Part shown: positions 10,855 to 22,624 of the stretch, piece after piece
Layout: the number at the start of each line of letters is the position of its first letter
How positions within the stretch are numbered: the stretch's first letter is position 1
Assembly: GCF_018991925.1 (NCBI RefSeq)
Contig: NW_024737042.1
Span: forward strand, 20,921,763 to 20,985,762
Source of the DNA: Homarus americanus
Lineage: Eukaryota > Arthropoda > Malacostraca > Decapoda > Nephropidae
Reading direction: 5' to 3'
DNA length: 64,000 nucleotides
Notes under the pieces: model-generated
Told to the model about the DNA's origin: nothing
Seen by the model: the letters and a program-made list of their open reading frames with translations, nothing else
Databases searched by the model: none
Position numbers and translations under genes: made by a program

Positions 10855-12595
10855 TTCCATCTTACCAACATATATCAACCCTCTCACTACCATACATCAT
10901 CCCTCTCACGACCATATAGTATCCCTCTCACTACCATATATCATCCCTCTCACTACCAAATATCATCCCTCTCGCAACCATATATCATCCCTCTCACTAC
11001 CATACATCATCCCTCTCACTACCATATAGTATCCCTCTCACTACCATATATTAACTCTCTCACTACCATACATCATCCCTCTCACAACCATATAGTATCC
11101 CTCTCACTACCATATATCATCCCTCCCACTACCAAATATCATCCCTCTCGCAACCATATATCATCCCTCTCACTACCATACATCATCCCTCTCACTACCA
11201 TATAGTATCCCTCTCACTACCATACATCATCCCTCTCACTACTATTATCATCCCTCTTACTACCATACATCATCCCTCTTACTACCACACATCATCCCTC
11301 TCACTACCATACATCTTCCCTCTCACTACTATTATCATCCCTCTTACTACCATACATTATCCCTCTTACTACCATACATCATCCCTCTCTCTACCATACA
11401 TCATCCCTCTCACTACTATTATCATCCCTCTTACTACCACACATCATCCCTCTCGCAACCATATATCATCCCTCTCGCAACCATATATCATCCCTCTCAC
11501 TACCATTCATCATCCCTCTTACTACCATACATCATCCCTCTCACTACCATACATCTTCCCTCTCACTACTATTATCATCCCTCTTACTACCATACATTAT
11601 CCCTCTTACTACCATACATCATCCCTCTCTCTACCATACATCATCCCTCTCACTACTATTATCATCCCTCTTACTACCACACATCATCCCTCTCGCAACC
11701 ATATATCATCCCTCTCGCAACCATATATCATCCCTCTCACTACCATTCATCATCCCTCTTACTACCATACATCATCCCTCTCACTACCATATATCATCTC
11801 TTTCACTACCATTCATCATCCCTCTCACTACCATATATCATCTCTCTCACTACCATTCATCATCCCTCTTACTACCATACATCATCCCTCTCACTACCAT
11901 ACATCATCCCTCTCACTACCATATATCATCCCTCTCACTACCATATATCATCTCTCTCACTACCATTCATCATCCCTCTTACTACCATACATCATCCCTC
12001 TCACTACCATACATCATCCCTCTCACTACCATATATCATCCCTCTCACTACCATATATCATCTCTCTCACTACCATTCATCATCCCTCTTACTACCATAC
12101 ATCATCCCTCTCACTACCATACATCATCCCTCTCACTACCATATATCATCTCTTTCACTACCATTCATCATCCCTCTCACTACCATATATCATCCCTCTC
12201 ACTACCATACATCATCCCTCTCTAATATATATCTTCCCTCTCACTACCATACATCATCCCTGTCACTACCATATATCATCCCTCTCACACGTACACTAAC
12301 TCTCTGATCAACGTATCCTTTCCCTCTCACTAACATATATTTTCCCACTCACTCATATACATTTTCCCTCTCGCTAACATACATCATCCCTCTCACCAAC
12401 ATACACCTCCCCTTTCACCAACATACATCTTCCCTCTCACATATACATCCTCCCTCTGAAACATACATTCACCCTCTCACCAACATACATCTTCTCTCTC
12501 ACCTAAACATCATCCCTCTCAGCAACATTTATCCTCCCTCTCACACATACACTCACCCCCTCGCCAACGTAGCCTTTCCCTCTCACTAACGGTCA
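10855..12595. repeat. 22-bp minisatellite with higher-order periods
   Basis: Units close to CATCCCTCTCACTACCATAT(AT) repeat for about 1.7 kb and become degenerate after about 12,220. Higher-order repetition is plain: 11,311-11,520 recurs exactly 240 bp later (11,551-11,760), and the variant TCTCTCTCACTACCATTCAT recurs at 11,841, 11,951 and 12,061, a 110-bp (five-unit) period. There are no unique spacers, so this is not a CRISPR array. The 139-codon open frame at its start is translated satellite. Confidence 0.95.
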
Positions 12596-14012
12596 GTCAC
12601 GAGGTAATGGTCCTCTGTGTCAAGGTCGTTGGGCTCAGTAGACACCAGAGGGCTAGACAAGACGTGAGGAGACAAGAGGAGTGGAGAGATGTAAGAAACT
12701 GTGAGTAAATATAGGATAACAGGAAGGGGGGAGAAGAAAGATGCAAGAAAATGAGAGAAAAAAGGTCAATGAGAGTGAGAAATAAAGAGACAGGATGAAA
12801 TAATGAGAGACTAGATCAAAACGTCAGAGAGAGAGAGAGAGAGAGAGAGGAGGGCGAGGGGGGGGGGGAGTTGGTGTTCTATATAGACAATGCGACGTAG
12901 AGTATTCTCCCATATAATGTATTTTTAATTTATACTTCAACATTTTATGAACATTCCCTCTTACTTTTCAATAAACGATTAACATGTCTTATCCTGCTGT
13001 CTTCTTTTAACTGTTTTCACGTCCCATGGTAAATTTTTAAGTTCTCCCATTACTAGGTTAATAACACAAAGAAACTTACATTTACCTGTTTTTTATGATA
13101 ACTATTAGTGTCGGCGTGAGTATAATAACACCTTAGCCTGTATTAGGATGACAGATAGCGCAGGTGGGTCATTATCTTGACACCTCAATGTCCGGTAATG
13201 GTCGCCGCCGCCGCCGCCACACCTCCGGCCTCTCTCCCACCCAACCAACTCGGTAAGACCCCCCCCTAACCCATCTATTCACAAACCTTCATTATCATAA
13301 TACTTTTGACACTAATTACTGTTCTTTCAGCTCCTCCAGGCTCCTCCCCGTCCTCACCCATACAGCTTAGTACACCTGCCTCTCCCCCTCTCTCCCTCTT
13401 CACCGATACACCTAACCAACTTCCTTTTTCTCCCTTTTCATCCTTCTTTTTACCCTGCAACTGATCACACCTACTCTTCCTCTCTCCTTCCTCACCCTAC
13501 ACCTGACCACACCTTCTCTCTCTCCCTCCTCACTCTACACCTAACCACACCTTCCCCTTCTCCCCTCCTCACCCTATACCTAACAACACCTCCCCTTCTC
13601 TCTCCTCATCCTGCACCTGATCACACCTGCCTCCCTTCCCTCCACACTCACATACCTGACCACACCTCGCTAAATTGTCGTCCTGAACTTCTGAATGCTT
13701 CACTGGGGTTCATACCACTGGATATTATCATTTCATAAATATTATCTGAATTCAGTGTGAGTGAATAACTATAAACGTGAATCACTTAAGATGTAACAGC
13801 ATTTAGTATACACTAACAACTAGTGGACGTAACAATTTCGTTTTGTATAACCATATGTAAGAACAACCTATACATAACGTCTTAATAGTTATCGTGTATA
13901 AGAATAATAACTGCGATGTTTCGTGTATATAACTCAGTAACGCACATAACAGTCCCTGTGTGTATAAGTCACGTACAGTCGCCTGGCACAGTGGCTGGCG
14001 CGTTTTACTAAG
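12596..14012. other. No gene seen; low-complexity and minisatellite DNA
   Basis: A purine-rich tract with (GA)n and a G-run lies at 12,650-12,875, and a (CGC)n run at 13,201-13,220. At 13,370-13,670 a pyrimidine-rich minisatellite has units of roughly 50 bp around CACCCTACACCTGACCACAC. No coding domain is visible. Confidence 0.6.
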
Positions 14013-14301
14013 AACGTAAGACGGGAGGAAACTGCCTATACTGGGCAGTCCCGCAAACACCCAACCCCTATATTTGAAGCAACCCAGCGTGTTCGAGTTA
14101 ATGATGATGTTTGGTAACTTCTTTCACTCATCCACTACTCTATTTCCAAAACAATGTTTACCTATCTCGCGCCTAAATCTAAATTTGTCTAATGTAAAAC
14201 TATTGCTACAAGTTCGTTCCTGTTTGGAAAATTTAAGTACCTGTTTTATATCACCTTCGTTTAACCCTGACTTCAATTTATACACCGCAATCAGTTGTGT
14301 T
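14013..14301 (-). mobile_element. Antisense CR1-like LINE 3' fragment
   Basis: On the - strand this is the C-terminal part of CR1 ORF2 plus the 3' UTR. On the + strand the UTR/tail side reads AAGAACGTAAGACGGGAGGA and GGGCAGTCCC. It lies head to head with the nearly full-length CR1 that starts about 14,302. Confidence 0.8.
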
Positions 14302-14360
14302 CTGACCTCACTAGGGGAAAGGTCACGGCAGGGTTAGCTCCAGAGGGATAATTATCAGAT

Positions 14361-15236
14361 ATGGCCAGTGTTATGTGCGGTCTTGGGTATGAGAGTTTGT
14401 TGACCAAACTGGAGTGGTCCACTGAAGAATTGGCGAGGGCCAAGTTAGAAATTGAGAGGGCCACGTTGGAGAACCTGAAATTAAGGAAAGAGCTGGCGAA
14501 GTTAAAAGGAGAGGCTGGACGAGTAAAGCCAGTGTCTGACGAAAAATCAAACGAGTGGAAAGTCGTGAGTAGTGGGAGGACCAAGCTGGTGGTCAAGAAG
14601 CACTCGAAGGATACGACAACAACGACAACAACAGCTAAGTGTACCAACCCGTTCAGTCCCTTGATAGACGAATTGGACGTTAGTACAGTCAGGGGCAGGG
14701 ATGACAAGGAAGGTATAAAAACTTTAATTGTTGGTGACTCACAGGTAAGGTACATGGACAGGGCCTTTTGTGGTAAAAACAAAAATAGGATGAGGGTGTG
14801 TTTGCCAGGAGCTGGGGTGGGGGATATAGTTGACAGGATGGACAATATCTTGTCTGGTAATGGGAACAAACCCATTATCTGCCTCAGTGCAGGAGGCAAT
14901 GATATTGGCCGGTGTAGGAGCGAGGAACTTCTTGATAAGTTCAAGGCAGCCATAGATCGTATTAGGACTAAGGGAGGGATCCCTATCATATGCGGTGTCC
15001 TGCCTAGAAGGAGAGTTGGCAGTGAATGGTTGTCAAGGGCAGTTGGTGTTAACGACCGTCTTGACAGATATTGCAAGTCAATATCAGTCCCATTCATTGA
15101 CAACTGGGACAACTTCTATGGCAGAAGGGACCTTTATGCTAGGGATGGGGTGCACCTGTCTAGGGATGGAGTAGCAACCCTGGCTGGGGCTCTAGAGGGG
15201 GCAGTTCAAAAGATATCGAAGTCTTTAAACTGCTAA
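14361..15236 (+). CDS. CR1 ORF1 protein: coiled coil plus SGNH/esterase-like domain
   Basis: 291 residues, uninterrupted. Residues about 12-52 are a charged leucine-rich coiled-coil candidate (ELARAKLEIERATLENLKLR). A Thr-rich linker follows (85-91). Residues 118-285 carry the SGNH-hydrolase blocks: GDS at 125-127 (Ser nucleophile), a Gly in PGAGVGD (149-155), GGND at 178-181 (block III Asn), and DGVH at 262-265 (Asp/His). ORF1 proteins of CR1 and some L2 elements are known to carry such an esterase domain, thought to aid RNP or membrane association. The ATG at 14,361 lies shortly after the inferred element start, and ORF2 begins 20 nt after the stop. All catalytic blocks are intact, so this ORF could be functional even though ORF2 is not. 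Confidence 0.9.
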   Translation: MASVMCGLGYESLLTKLEWSTEELARAKLEIERATLENLKLRKELAKLKGEAGRVKPVSDEKSNEWKVVSSGRTKLVVKKHSKDTTTTTTTAKCTNPFSPLIDELDVSTVRGRDDKEGIKTLIVGDSQVRYMDRAFCGKNKNRMRVCLPGAGVGDIVDRMDNILSGNGNKPIICLSAGGNDIGRCRSEELLDKFKAAIDRIRTKGGIPIICGVLPRRRVGSEWLSRAVGVNDRLDRYCKSISVPFIDNWDNFYGRRDLYARDGVHLSRDGVATLAGALEGAVQKISKSLNC

Positions 15237-15256
15237 GAGAACATAGGAGCACGGGG

Positions 15257-18196
15257 GTGGAGGAGACTGCAGTGGGAGCGGGTAAACAAGGCGAAAGATT
15301 ACAGGGAAATAGTGTTAGGAATGATGACAAAACTAAATTAGACAGGGAGTTTAAAACTAAACGCGGTAAGGGAAGGACTCAGAACACGACTAACTTAAAT
15401 GTATACTACGCGAACAGTAGAAGTATGAGAAACAAAATGGATGATATTAAGGCCTTGGTATGTACCGAAGAAATCGATATAATTGCATTCACTGAAACAT
15501 GGATCAACCTAGACACACGTGAATTACCAGTCGAATACCAAATTGCGGGTTACAAACTGTTCCATACCGATAGGCAGACCAGGAAAGGAGGCGGAGTAGC
15601 AATCTATGTTAGGGATAATCTGAAGTGTGAAATAAATAAGGAAATAAAAACTGAGAGGAATACAGAAACAATTTGGATAGAATTAAGCGACGGTCGGGAA
15701 AAATTAATCACAGGGGTAATATATAGACCCCCCAATCTTGATAGCGTCAATGAGCGACTTATCTGGGATGAAATGCGCAGGGCTTCCATACACAACAAAG
15801 TCTGTATAGTAGGCGACTTTAACCTTGGCCAAATAGATTGGACTGTCCTTACGGGTAACTCAGAATCAGAGGATTTTCTCGAGACGATCCAGGACTGTTT
15901 CCTAAGTCAACATATAACCGAACCCACACGGGGTAATAATATACTGGATTTAGTTCTGACGAACAGAGAAAACCTCATTAGCAATGTCGAGGTAGGGAAC
16001 GAACTTGCAAACAGCGATCACAAAGAAATTCGATTCCAGTTAGATTTTCAGGGCAGACGTAAGGAAAATTCCACTAAAGTACCAGATTTCAGAAGGGCAA
16101 ACTTTGACAGTTTAAAGAGGCAGCTGAGAGAGGGGGTGTCGCGCTTGGCCGTGAACCTGACAGATGACACCGACCTGATAACGAGATCTGAGATTGCCGA
16201 GTTCCACGATAATTTAAATAGTGAGTTACTTAATGCACAAAGGCAGAACATACCATACAAAAAACTCAGATCAGACAACAATGACCCTAAATGGATAAAT
16301 AATTATTTAAAGAACATCATTGGCCAAAGGAAGGCTATAGGTAGAAGGATAAATCGTGGCGAAATTCACCTCCGGGACTATTATAGGGTATTGGCGAGTA
16401 GAGTTAAAACCGAGATAAGGAAAGCAAAGAGGAATAATGAGGTAAGGATAGCAAGGGAGGCGAAGACAAACCCCAAAGGATTCTACCAAATGTATCAAAC
16501 TAAAACACGAGAAAAGATTGGACCAATACGGTCAGACTCCGGCGAGCTCACTGATAACGACGGAGAAATGAGCAATAATTTGAATAAATATTTTTCAACA
16601 GTTTTCACCACCGAAAATCTAAACATGATACCCGAGGCACCGACTCTATTCAGAGATAGTGAAGAAAACAAATTAAGTGAGATAGTAGTGACTAGTAACG
16701 ATGTTAGTAAGCAAATAGACAAACTAAAGCCTAATAAGTCACCTGGTCCCGATGAGATATTTGCCAGAGTATTAAAGGAATGTAAGGAAGAGCTTAGTAT
16801 GCCCTTAGCAAAGTTGTTTAACATGTCCTTAAAAACAGGTGTAGTACCAGAATCCTGGAGGATAGCGAATGTAATACCGATTTTCAAGAAGGGGGATAGA
16901 TCACTATCCTCTAACTACCGCCCAATCAGTCTAACATCAATAGTAGGCAAATTACTGGAAGCAATCATTTCAAACTCTATTCGAAATCACCTGGAGAAGC
17001 ACCTATTGATCAATGATTCCCAGCATGGCTTCACAAGCGGACGTTCTTGCCTAACTAATCTATTAACATTCTTTTCATCAGTTTTCGAATCAGTGGACGA
17101 GGGGCACAATTATGATGTGGTATATCTCGACTTTAGTAAAAGCCTTCGACAGAGTCCCCCACGAAAGACTAATTAGAAAGGTAGAAGCTCATGGCATCAA
17201 AGGTGACATCCTTAAATGGATTAGGGCGTGGTTACAGGACAGGAAACAGCGAGTGAGCATTAACGGCACTAAGTCCCATTGGAGCAACGTCACAAGTGGA
17301 GTTCCCCAAGGCTCAGTACTTGGACCATTATTATTTACTATATACATAAACGACATAGATATCGGCATAGACAGCAACATAAGTAAATTTGCTGATGACA
17401 CTAAAATAGGACGTGTTATCAAATCTGACGAGGACTCGCAAAACTACAGGAAGATCTAAACAAATTTTTCGAATGGTCTGAAAAATGGCAGATGAAATTC
17501 AATGTCGACAAATGTAAAGTACTCAGTATAGGAGATGTAAACAGGGAAACCAGATACCAGATGAACAACGATGCCATAGAGAAATCCGACTGCAAGAGAG
17601 ATTTAGGAGTAATGATAAGTAGGAACCTTAAGCCAAGTAAACAATGCGTTTTTGCTCGTAACAAGGCTAATAAAGTACTTGGGTTCATACAAAGGAGTGT
17701 TAGTTACAAGACTAGCGAGGTCATCCTAAAACTGTATCTTGCTCTTGTGAGACCACACCTGGATTACGCAGTTCAGTTCTGGTCACCGTATTACAGAATG
17801 TATATAGAATCCTTGGAAAGAATTCAGAGGAGAATGACAAGACTAATCCCGGGCATTAGGAACCTTGAGTAAAGAGACAGGTTAAAGCATCTTAATTTGC
17901 ACTCCCTCGAGAGACGTAGAGCGAGGGGCGACCTGATAGAGGTGTATAAGTGGAAGACAGGGCTAAACAAAGGGGACATTACAAAGGTACTCAAATTATC
18001 CAACCAGGAGCGAACTCGTAACAATGGTTTTAAATTAGACAAATTTAGATTTGGGCGTGAAATAGGTAAACACTGGTTTGGAAACAGAGTAGTGGATGAA
18101 TGGAACAAGTTACCAAATATCATCATTAACTCGAATACGCTGACTTGCTTCAAACATAGGTTGGATGCTCATATGAGCAATAGGGGTTGGGTGTAA
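15257..18196 (+). pseudogene. CR1 ORF2: AP-endonuclease and reverse transcriptase, frameshifted
   Basis: The first open part (15,257-17,176, 639 aa) has the APE-type endonuclease: NSRSM, TETW, RKGGGVAIYV, GVIYRPP, GDFNL and SDHKE. It continues into the RT with SPGPDEI, IPIFKKGDRS, NYRPISLTS and DSQHGFTSGRSCLTNL. One extra A in GACTTTAGTAAAAGCC (about 17,133) shifts the frame, and the next segment (17,112-17,459) holds PQGSVLGPLLF and the catalytic FADDTKIG. A second shift near 17,435 leads to 17,492-17,872, which ends at a TAA where related copies read TAC (Tyr). The C-terminal domain (17,897-18,196) ends in RGWV. Two shifts and one nonsense change suggest a recently dead copy; each is a small change that could also be a sequencing error. 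Such an ORF2 performs target-primed reverse transcription. Confidence 0.9.
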
Positions 18197-18294
18197 ACGG
18201 GACTGCCCAGTATGGGCCAATAGGCCCGCTGCAGTTTCCTCCATTCTTATGTTCTTATGTTCTTAATCATATCAGATTGCTTTAATCAAAATTA

Positions 18295-18808
18295 CTAATG
18301 CCCGGGATTAGTCTTGTCATCCCCTTCTCTATACTTTCTAGGGATTCGATATCCACTCTGTAGTAAGGTGACCAAGACTGAAATGCTTAATCCAAATGAG
18401 GTCTCACAAGCGCACGATACAGTTTTAGGATAACCCAGCTAGTCTTGTAACTAACACTCCTTTGTATGAACAGTAGTACTTCGTCAGCCTAGTTTTGAGC
18501 AAATACACATTGATGTCTTGGTCAAAGATTCCTACTTATGATTACCCATAAATCTTTCTCACAGTCGGATTTCTTTCTATCAACGTTTTTCATCTGATAT
18601 CTGATTTCTCTGTTTACACCTACTAGGGAAAGTACTTTACATTTGTCCACATACGAATTTTCATTTTAAATCATCCTGTAGTATTGCGGAGTCCTCGTCA
18701 GCTTACACGCCCTATTTTAGTGTTGTCAGCAAAAATACTTACGTTATTGTTTACACCTATATCTATGTCGTTTATGTATATAATAAATAGTAATAATGGA
18801 CCAATTAC
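18295..18808 (-). mobile_element. Antisense CR1-like LINE fragment, RT palm to thumb
   Basis: The + strand reads the complement of CR1 ORF2 from the IPGIRN region (GCCCGGGATTAGTCTTGTCA) back to the catalytic region (TTTATGTATATAATAAATAG). It is about 500 bp, diverged, with broken frames. It lies about 30 bp after the tail of the sense CR1 copy. Confidence 0.75.
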
Positions 18809-19975
18809 TGTGGCACCTGTGTGGAACGCTATCTTATCAGTCTTAGTCTGGCTACTATTGAGAAATTCCTTAGGGCAATTCCGGGAGTTTTAATAAGATG
18901 TAAACAAACACAGAGGTTCCACATCTCATAAGACACGCCATTTACTGTGCCAGGAATAAGTGTAGACGACTGTACATAGCAACTCCTGTGAATATAAGTA
19001 ACGTACTGTACATAGCAGCTCCTGTATATAAAAGTAACCAACATATCAACTTCTGTGTACGAGTATATATGTAAGTTACATAACCCCTGTTTATATGTAA
19101 TGTAAATAGCAACTCCTGTGTATAAAAGTAACGTACAGTATCTCATAAAAGAATCTGTCCACACAGTGTGAAACGTTATGGGACCACCACTGATGATAGA
19201 TATTGAGATATGCGCGTTCCTGGTCTGTATAGTGTACTGTAAGTAATGCAATGTGTCTTTATTTCGGAGTAATTAATATAATGTTCGGTTACCAAATGTA
19301 GTAAGATCATTATGCCACAGAGCCAGGCATTTCGGAAGTTATCGGACCCATCCTTGTAGATACTTTTTGAGGTACTGTACATAGCAACTCCTGTGTATAA
19401 GAGTAACGTACAATTTCTTTACCACCCTGTCTTGAGAGAAGGCCTAGCCTAGGTTGGAGAAAGGCCAGGCGAACAGACATACACACATTCAGTAGTTTAG
19501 TGATGGTGGTGGGGCTCGCACACCAGCACCTCAACACAATCTCTCACGGAAAACACGCGAGCACAGGCATGAAATAAAATTCAAAACATTGACATGGTAT
19601 GCCCCTGCATAGCATATGCATTCATAACATTTATACTCATACTGTATATTAGTATGTTACCACTGAGCCCTGTGAAACTGAGTTTGGTCTCGAACCATCT
19701 GTTTCAAGTGTTCATATTACACACGAGGTACCTAGCTAATATATAAGCAGTGGCTGGTCAGATCTCAGCATCAAGGAATGGACACTCGACAAGATCAGGT
19801 TTACATATTTCTCTATATTGTTATGTCACACGAGACTACTTAATGTAGAAAATAATTTCGAATGTTGTCACATCCAATAAATAACATTGTTAAAATTATA
19901 CTGGTACTGTAAATGCAATTGCAAACTGAAATATATAATTTTATTGTAATTTATATAACAACCATGTCATCATGA
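18809..19975. repeat. Diverged tandem/dispersed repeat around TAGCAACTCCTGTGTATAA
   Basis: The motif TAGCAACTCCTGTGTATAA with AGTAACGTAC recurs with changes at about 18,977, 19,014, 19,109 and 19,385. The stretch 19,283-19,368 (GTTCGGTTACCAAATGTAGT ... CATTTCGGAAGTTATCGGAC) recurs in direct orientation at about 23,470-23,575, and 19,435-19,530 recurs inverted at 23,268-23,370. No gene is recognised. This appears to be an undescribed medium-copy repeat. Confidence 0.5.
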
Positions 19976-21130
19976 CCGGTATGGCTTTCGCCAAGCGAGA
20001 TCTGCTGGTGATCTGCTCTCCTACTGCACCATCTTTGGTCATCCTCTCATAGGGATTATGGGGAAAATTTCGTTGTGACCCTCGACATCTCCAAACCATT
20101 TGACAGGCTATGGCACAAGTCTTTGCTTTCTAAACTTCCCCCTTATAGTTTCTCTCCACCACTTTGTTCTCTAATTTCTAGGTTCCTTGAGAACCGATCC
20201 ATGGCAGCTGTTGCCGAGGGATGGATCTCTCGTCTTTCTCTACCAATAGTGGTGTCCCAGAGAGTTCTCTTCTTTCACCTAATCTCTTCCTTTTTTTAGT
20301 CAATGATTTACTTCACACTATGACTAATCTTATCCATTCTTGCGCTGATGATTCTACTCTTCACTCTGCTTTACATCCCCCCCCCCCTAATTCTCAAATT
20401 GGATTTGTTTCTAGAGCTGATATCAATACATCTATCAATGTGGATCTGTGCAGCATCTCCGAATTGGGAGGTAGAAACTTGGTTAAATTCATTATTAATA
20501 AAACTCAGTATTTACCAATTACAGTTTCTAAATTAGATGATCACCCACCAATCACATTTCAGCACACTATCATTCTGCCAAATTATAAAATAGACATGCT
20601 AGGCGTCACCATTTCCTCTAATATGTCATGGAAGCCACACAGCCTCAACATTGCTAAAGCTGCCTCCCGAAAGCTGGGAATGCTGTACAGATGCCGTAGC
20701 TACTTCATTCCTGAGCAGATGTTTCAAGTTTATTAGGGATTCATTCGTCCTAACTTGGAGTACTGCTCTCATATCTGGGGTGGTTCTTCTTGTGTCCAAC
20801 TGTTAGATCGGGTGGCAGCAAAGGCATTTCGTCTTATTAACTCTCCTCCATTAGTTGATAATCTTTCTTCCCTTTCTCTTCTCCGTAATGTTGCCTCACT
20901 CTCTCTCTTTTACAGGTACTTTAACGGGCAATATTCAGAGGATTTGGCATCATGTGTACCGCCGGAAAGTCATGGGCACGTAACACTCGTCTTGCCAGCA
21001 GTGCCCACCGTTTCTCTGTGGATGTCGGTCACTCTAGAATAACCCGTTATAGTACATCCTTCTTTCCTCACACAGCCAAACTGTGGGTTGATGACCCATG
21101 CCCGGGTGGGCTATTCCCCGTAAAAAAAAA
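19976..21130 (+). pseudogene. LINE family B reverse transcriptase, decayed
   Basis: This reads in several frames as the RT of a non-LTR retrotransposon: LDISKPFDRLWHKSLLSKLP (20,078 on), STNSGVPESSLLSPNLF, the catalytic CADDSTLHS near 20,342 (usual YADD with Y changed to C), LGVTISSNMSWKPH, RPNLEYCSHIWGGSS and SLSLFYRYF. Stops and at least two frameshifts are present. The 3' UTR reads GATGACCCATGCCCGGGTGG, then GGCTATTCCCCGTA with an A-rich tail near 21,130. It is jockey/CR1-group-like by motif; I do not assign a named family. It is clearly related to the copy at 61,998-63,155. Confidence 0.8.
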
Positions 21131-21464
21131 AATACTTCTACACTTACCAGCTATTTCCTGTGTGCAAAGTAGCAGCTCGCCTAACCTCCTTACGCCACTG
21201 TCCGTCTCTACCAACGTAACGTCCACCTGTAATGTCTTCGTCATCCTTCTTACCAATATATAACCATATTTATCTTCTTCAGAGATTGTATGCTCTTCAT
21301 TTTATATATCTCATAATAATATGGTCTTAGCATAAGTCTACCATCTCATTACATATACATATAATTATATGTGATATTTCACCCAATTACAGAAATACTG
21401 ATACAACCATAGTAATGGTTTCCGGTAAAAAAAAATTATTATCTCAACAGATATGGATGTTCAG
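21131..21464. other. No gene seen
   Basis: About 330 bp between the LINE B tail and a decayed Tc1/mariner copy. AT-rich, no recognised element. Confidence 0.5.
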
Positions 21465-22110
21465 GCTAGCGGACGTGGGCGACGTCCGCCTCACACTTGA
21501 GCTAATCGCCACGAGGTGATAACGAGGAGAGCTTTGATAGTTGGCCATCGTGAAGCTGGGAAGTCCATAAATGAGATCAACCGGCTTATGAGTATCAGTA
21601 AGCCCACCGTAATATTATGGATAAAGTGATATGAAGAGAAAGGACACATGACGACTAGATGGGTAACCTCACCAGATGACGACGGAAGGTTCGTTACTGC
21701 TCTCTGGAGCCCAAAAACAACAGCGGGAGCCTGGACACGACACGGGATTTACCATGTCACTCTGTCACCACGAAACGGCGGCTGTATGAGATGAGGCTGG
21801 ACTGCCACGGTCCGGCAGTGAAGGAGGTGCGGACGGAAGCCAACAAGGCAACAGCATAGTCAATATGGTTATTTTCATAGATGAGAAATGTTTTTCATCT
21901 GTGGCAGCGACTGGCAGACACTGTGGTGAAAGTCAAACACTCGCTACGATGCCAGAAACATTCATGAGACGACAAAGAGTGACAGGGTAACCGTCTCGTT
22001 TCATGGTTGGATGTGGGCTTCGAGTTCTGGAGAATAAGTCACATTTAACGGCCATATTAATGCTGATGAATATTATCGAGACTTCTCTCCTGCCTTCTGT
22101 CTGAGCATAC
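21465..22110 (+). pseudogene. Tc1/mariner-like transposase, heavily decayed
   Basis: In the + frames the region reads a helix-turn-helix segment (ALIVGHREAGKSINEINRLM, then SKPTVILWIK). Further on it reads a DDE-type core around FIDEKCFSSVAATGRH (about 21,873-21,920). These are hallmarks of Tc1/mariner-superfamily transposases, which cut and paste DNA at TA sites. Multiple stops and frameshifts exclude function. I could not define terminal inverted repeats. A short GATGATGG(A/G)TG...TTATATGTAGT tandem repeat follows at 22,105-22,170. Confidence 0.6.
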
Positions 22111-22387
22111 GTAGTGATGATGGATGATGTTATATGTAGTGATGATGGGTGGTGTTATATGTAGTGATGATTAGACAATAAAATAATAACAGTTTAATGC
22201 TAAAAAAATATGCTTTGCTGTACCGTTGTAGTGAAAAACATGGTGCAACTTACATACACCGTTAATGAACTATTGATGGAAGAAGAAGTTTTGGAGACTG
22301 AACAGTGAGACAATGTGGAGCCTCCCGGAGGGTGGCATCCTAATGTGGCCTAGCGGATGAGCCGCCCGGAGGGCGGCGATTCTGCTA

Positions 22388-22501
<114 letters not shown>

Positions 22502-22522
22502 TCTTATTTTTTTATTACATTA

Positions 22523-22588
22523 TCGCCCCCATGCCCCGATGTTGGTCAGTGACCTATGCCCGGGTGGGCTAATCCCTGTACAAAAAAA

Positions 22589-22619
<31 letters not shown>

Positions 22620-22621
22620 AA
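22523..22621 (+). mobile_element. LINE family B 3' end with (AAAT)n tail
   Basis: CAGTGACCTATGCCCGGGTG, then GGCTAATCCCTGTA matches the 3' UTR at 21,088-21,122. It is followed by an A-run and about eight AAAT units. A severely 5'-truncated insertion that shows the family's tail type. Confidence 0.75.
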
Positions 22622-22624
22622 TCC

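Larger units (their letters stand above)
14302..18265 (+). mobile_element. Nearly full-length CR1-clade LINE
   Basis: A two-ORF non-LTR retrotransposon of about 4 kb: a short 5' UTR, ORF1 (14,361-15,236), ORF2 (15,257-18,196 with breaks), and a 3' UTR with GGGACTGCCCAGTATGGGCC. It ends in TTCTTATGTTCTTATGTTCTTA, an 8-bp tandem tail as in vertebrate CR1. The RT motif set (SPGPDEI, VIPIFKKGDRS, DSQHGFTSGRSCLTNL, SGVPQGSVLGPLLF, FADDTKIG) and the tail place it in the CR1 clade. It is the best copy of this family in the window. The exact 5' end is uncertain because an antisense CR1 fragment abuts it, and no target-site duplication could be defined. Confidence 0.9.

Noticed and set aside
10786..11205. 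139-codon frame rich in PSHYH/SLSLPYI repeats
   Set aside because: It is the 22-bp satellite read in one frame. Repeat variants do not preserve codons better than other positions.
10855..12300. CRISPR-like regular repeats
   Set aside because: Units are contiguous with no unique spacers and the setting is eukaryotic.
14291..15112. 273-codon antisense open frame
   Set aside because: It mirrors CR1 ORF1, which has recognisable catalytic blocks on the + strand. The antisense frame has no domain.
22361..22377. Rho-independent terminator
   Set aside because: The perfect GC hairpin has no following T-run and the genome is eukaryotic.
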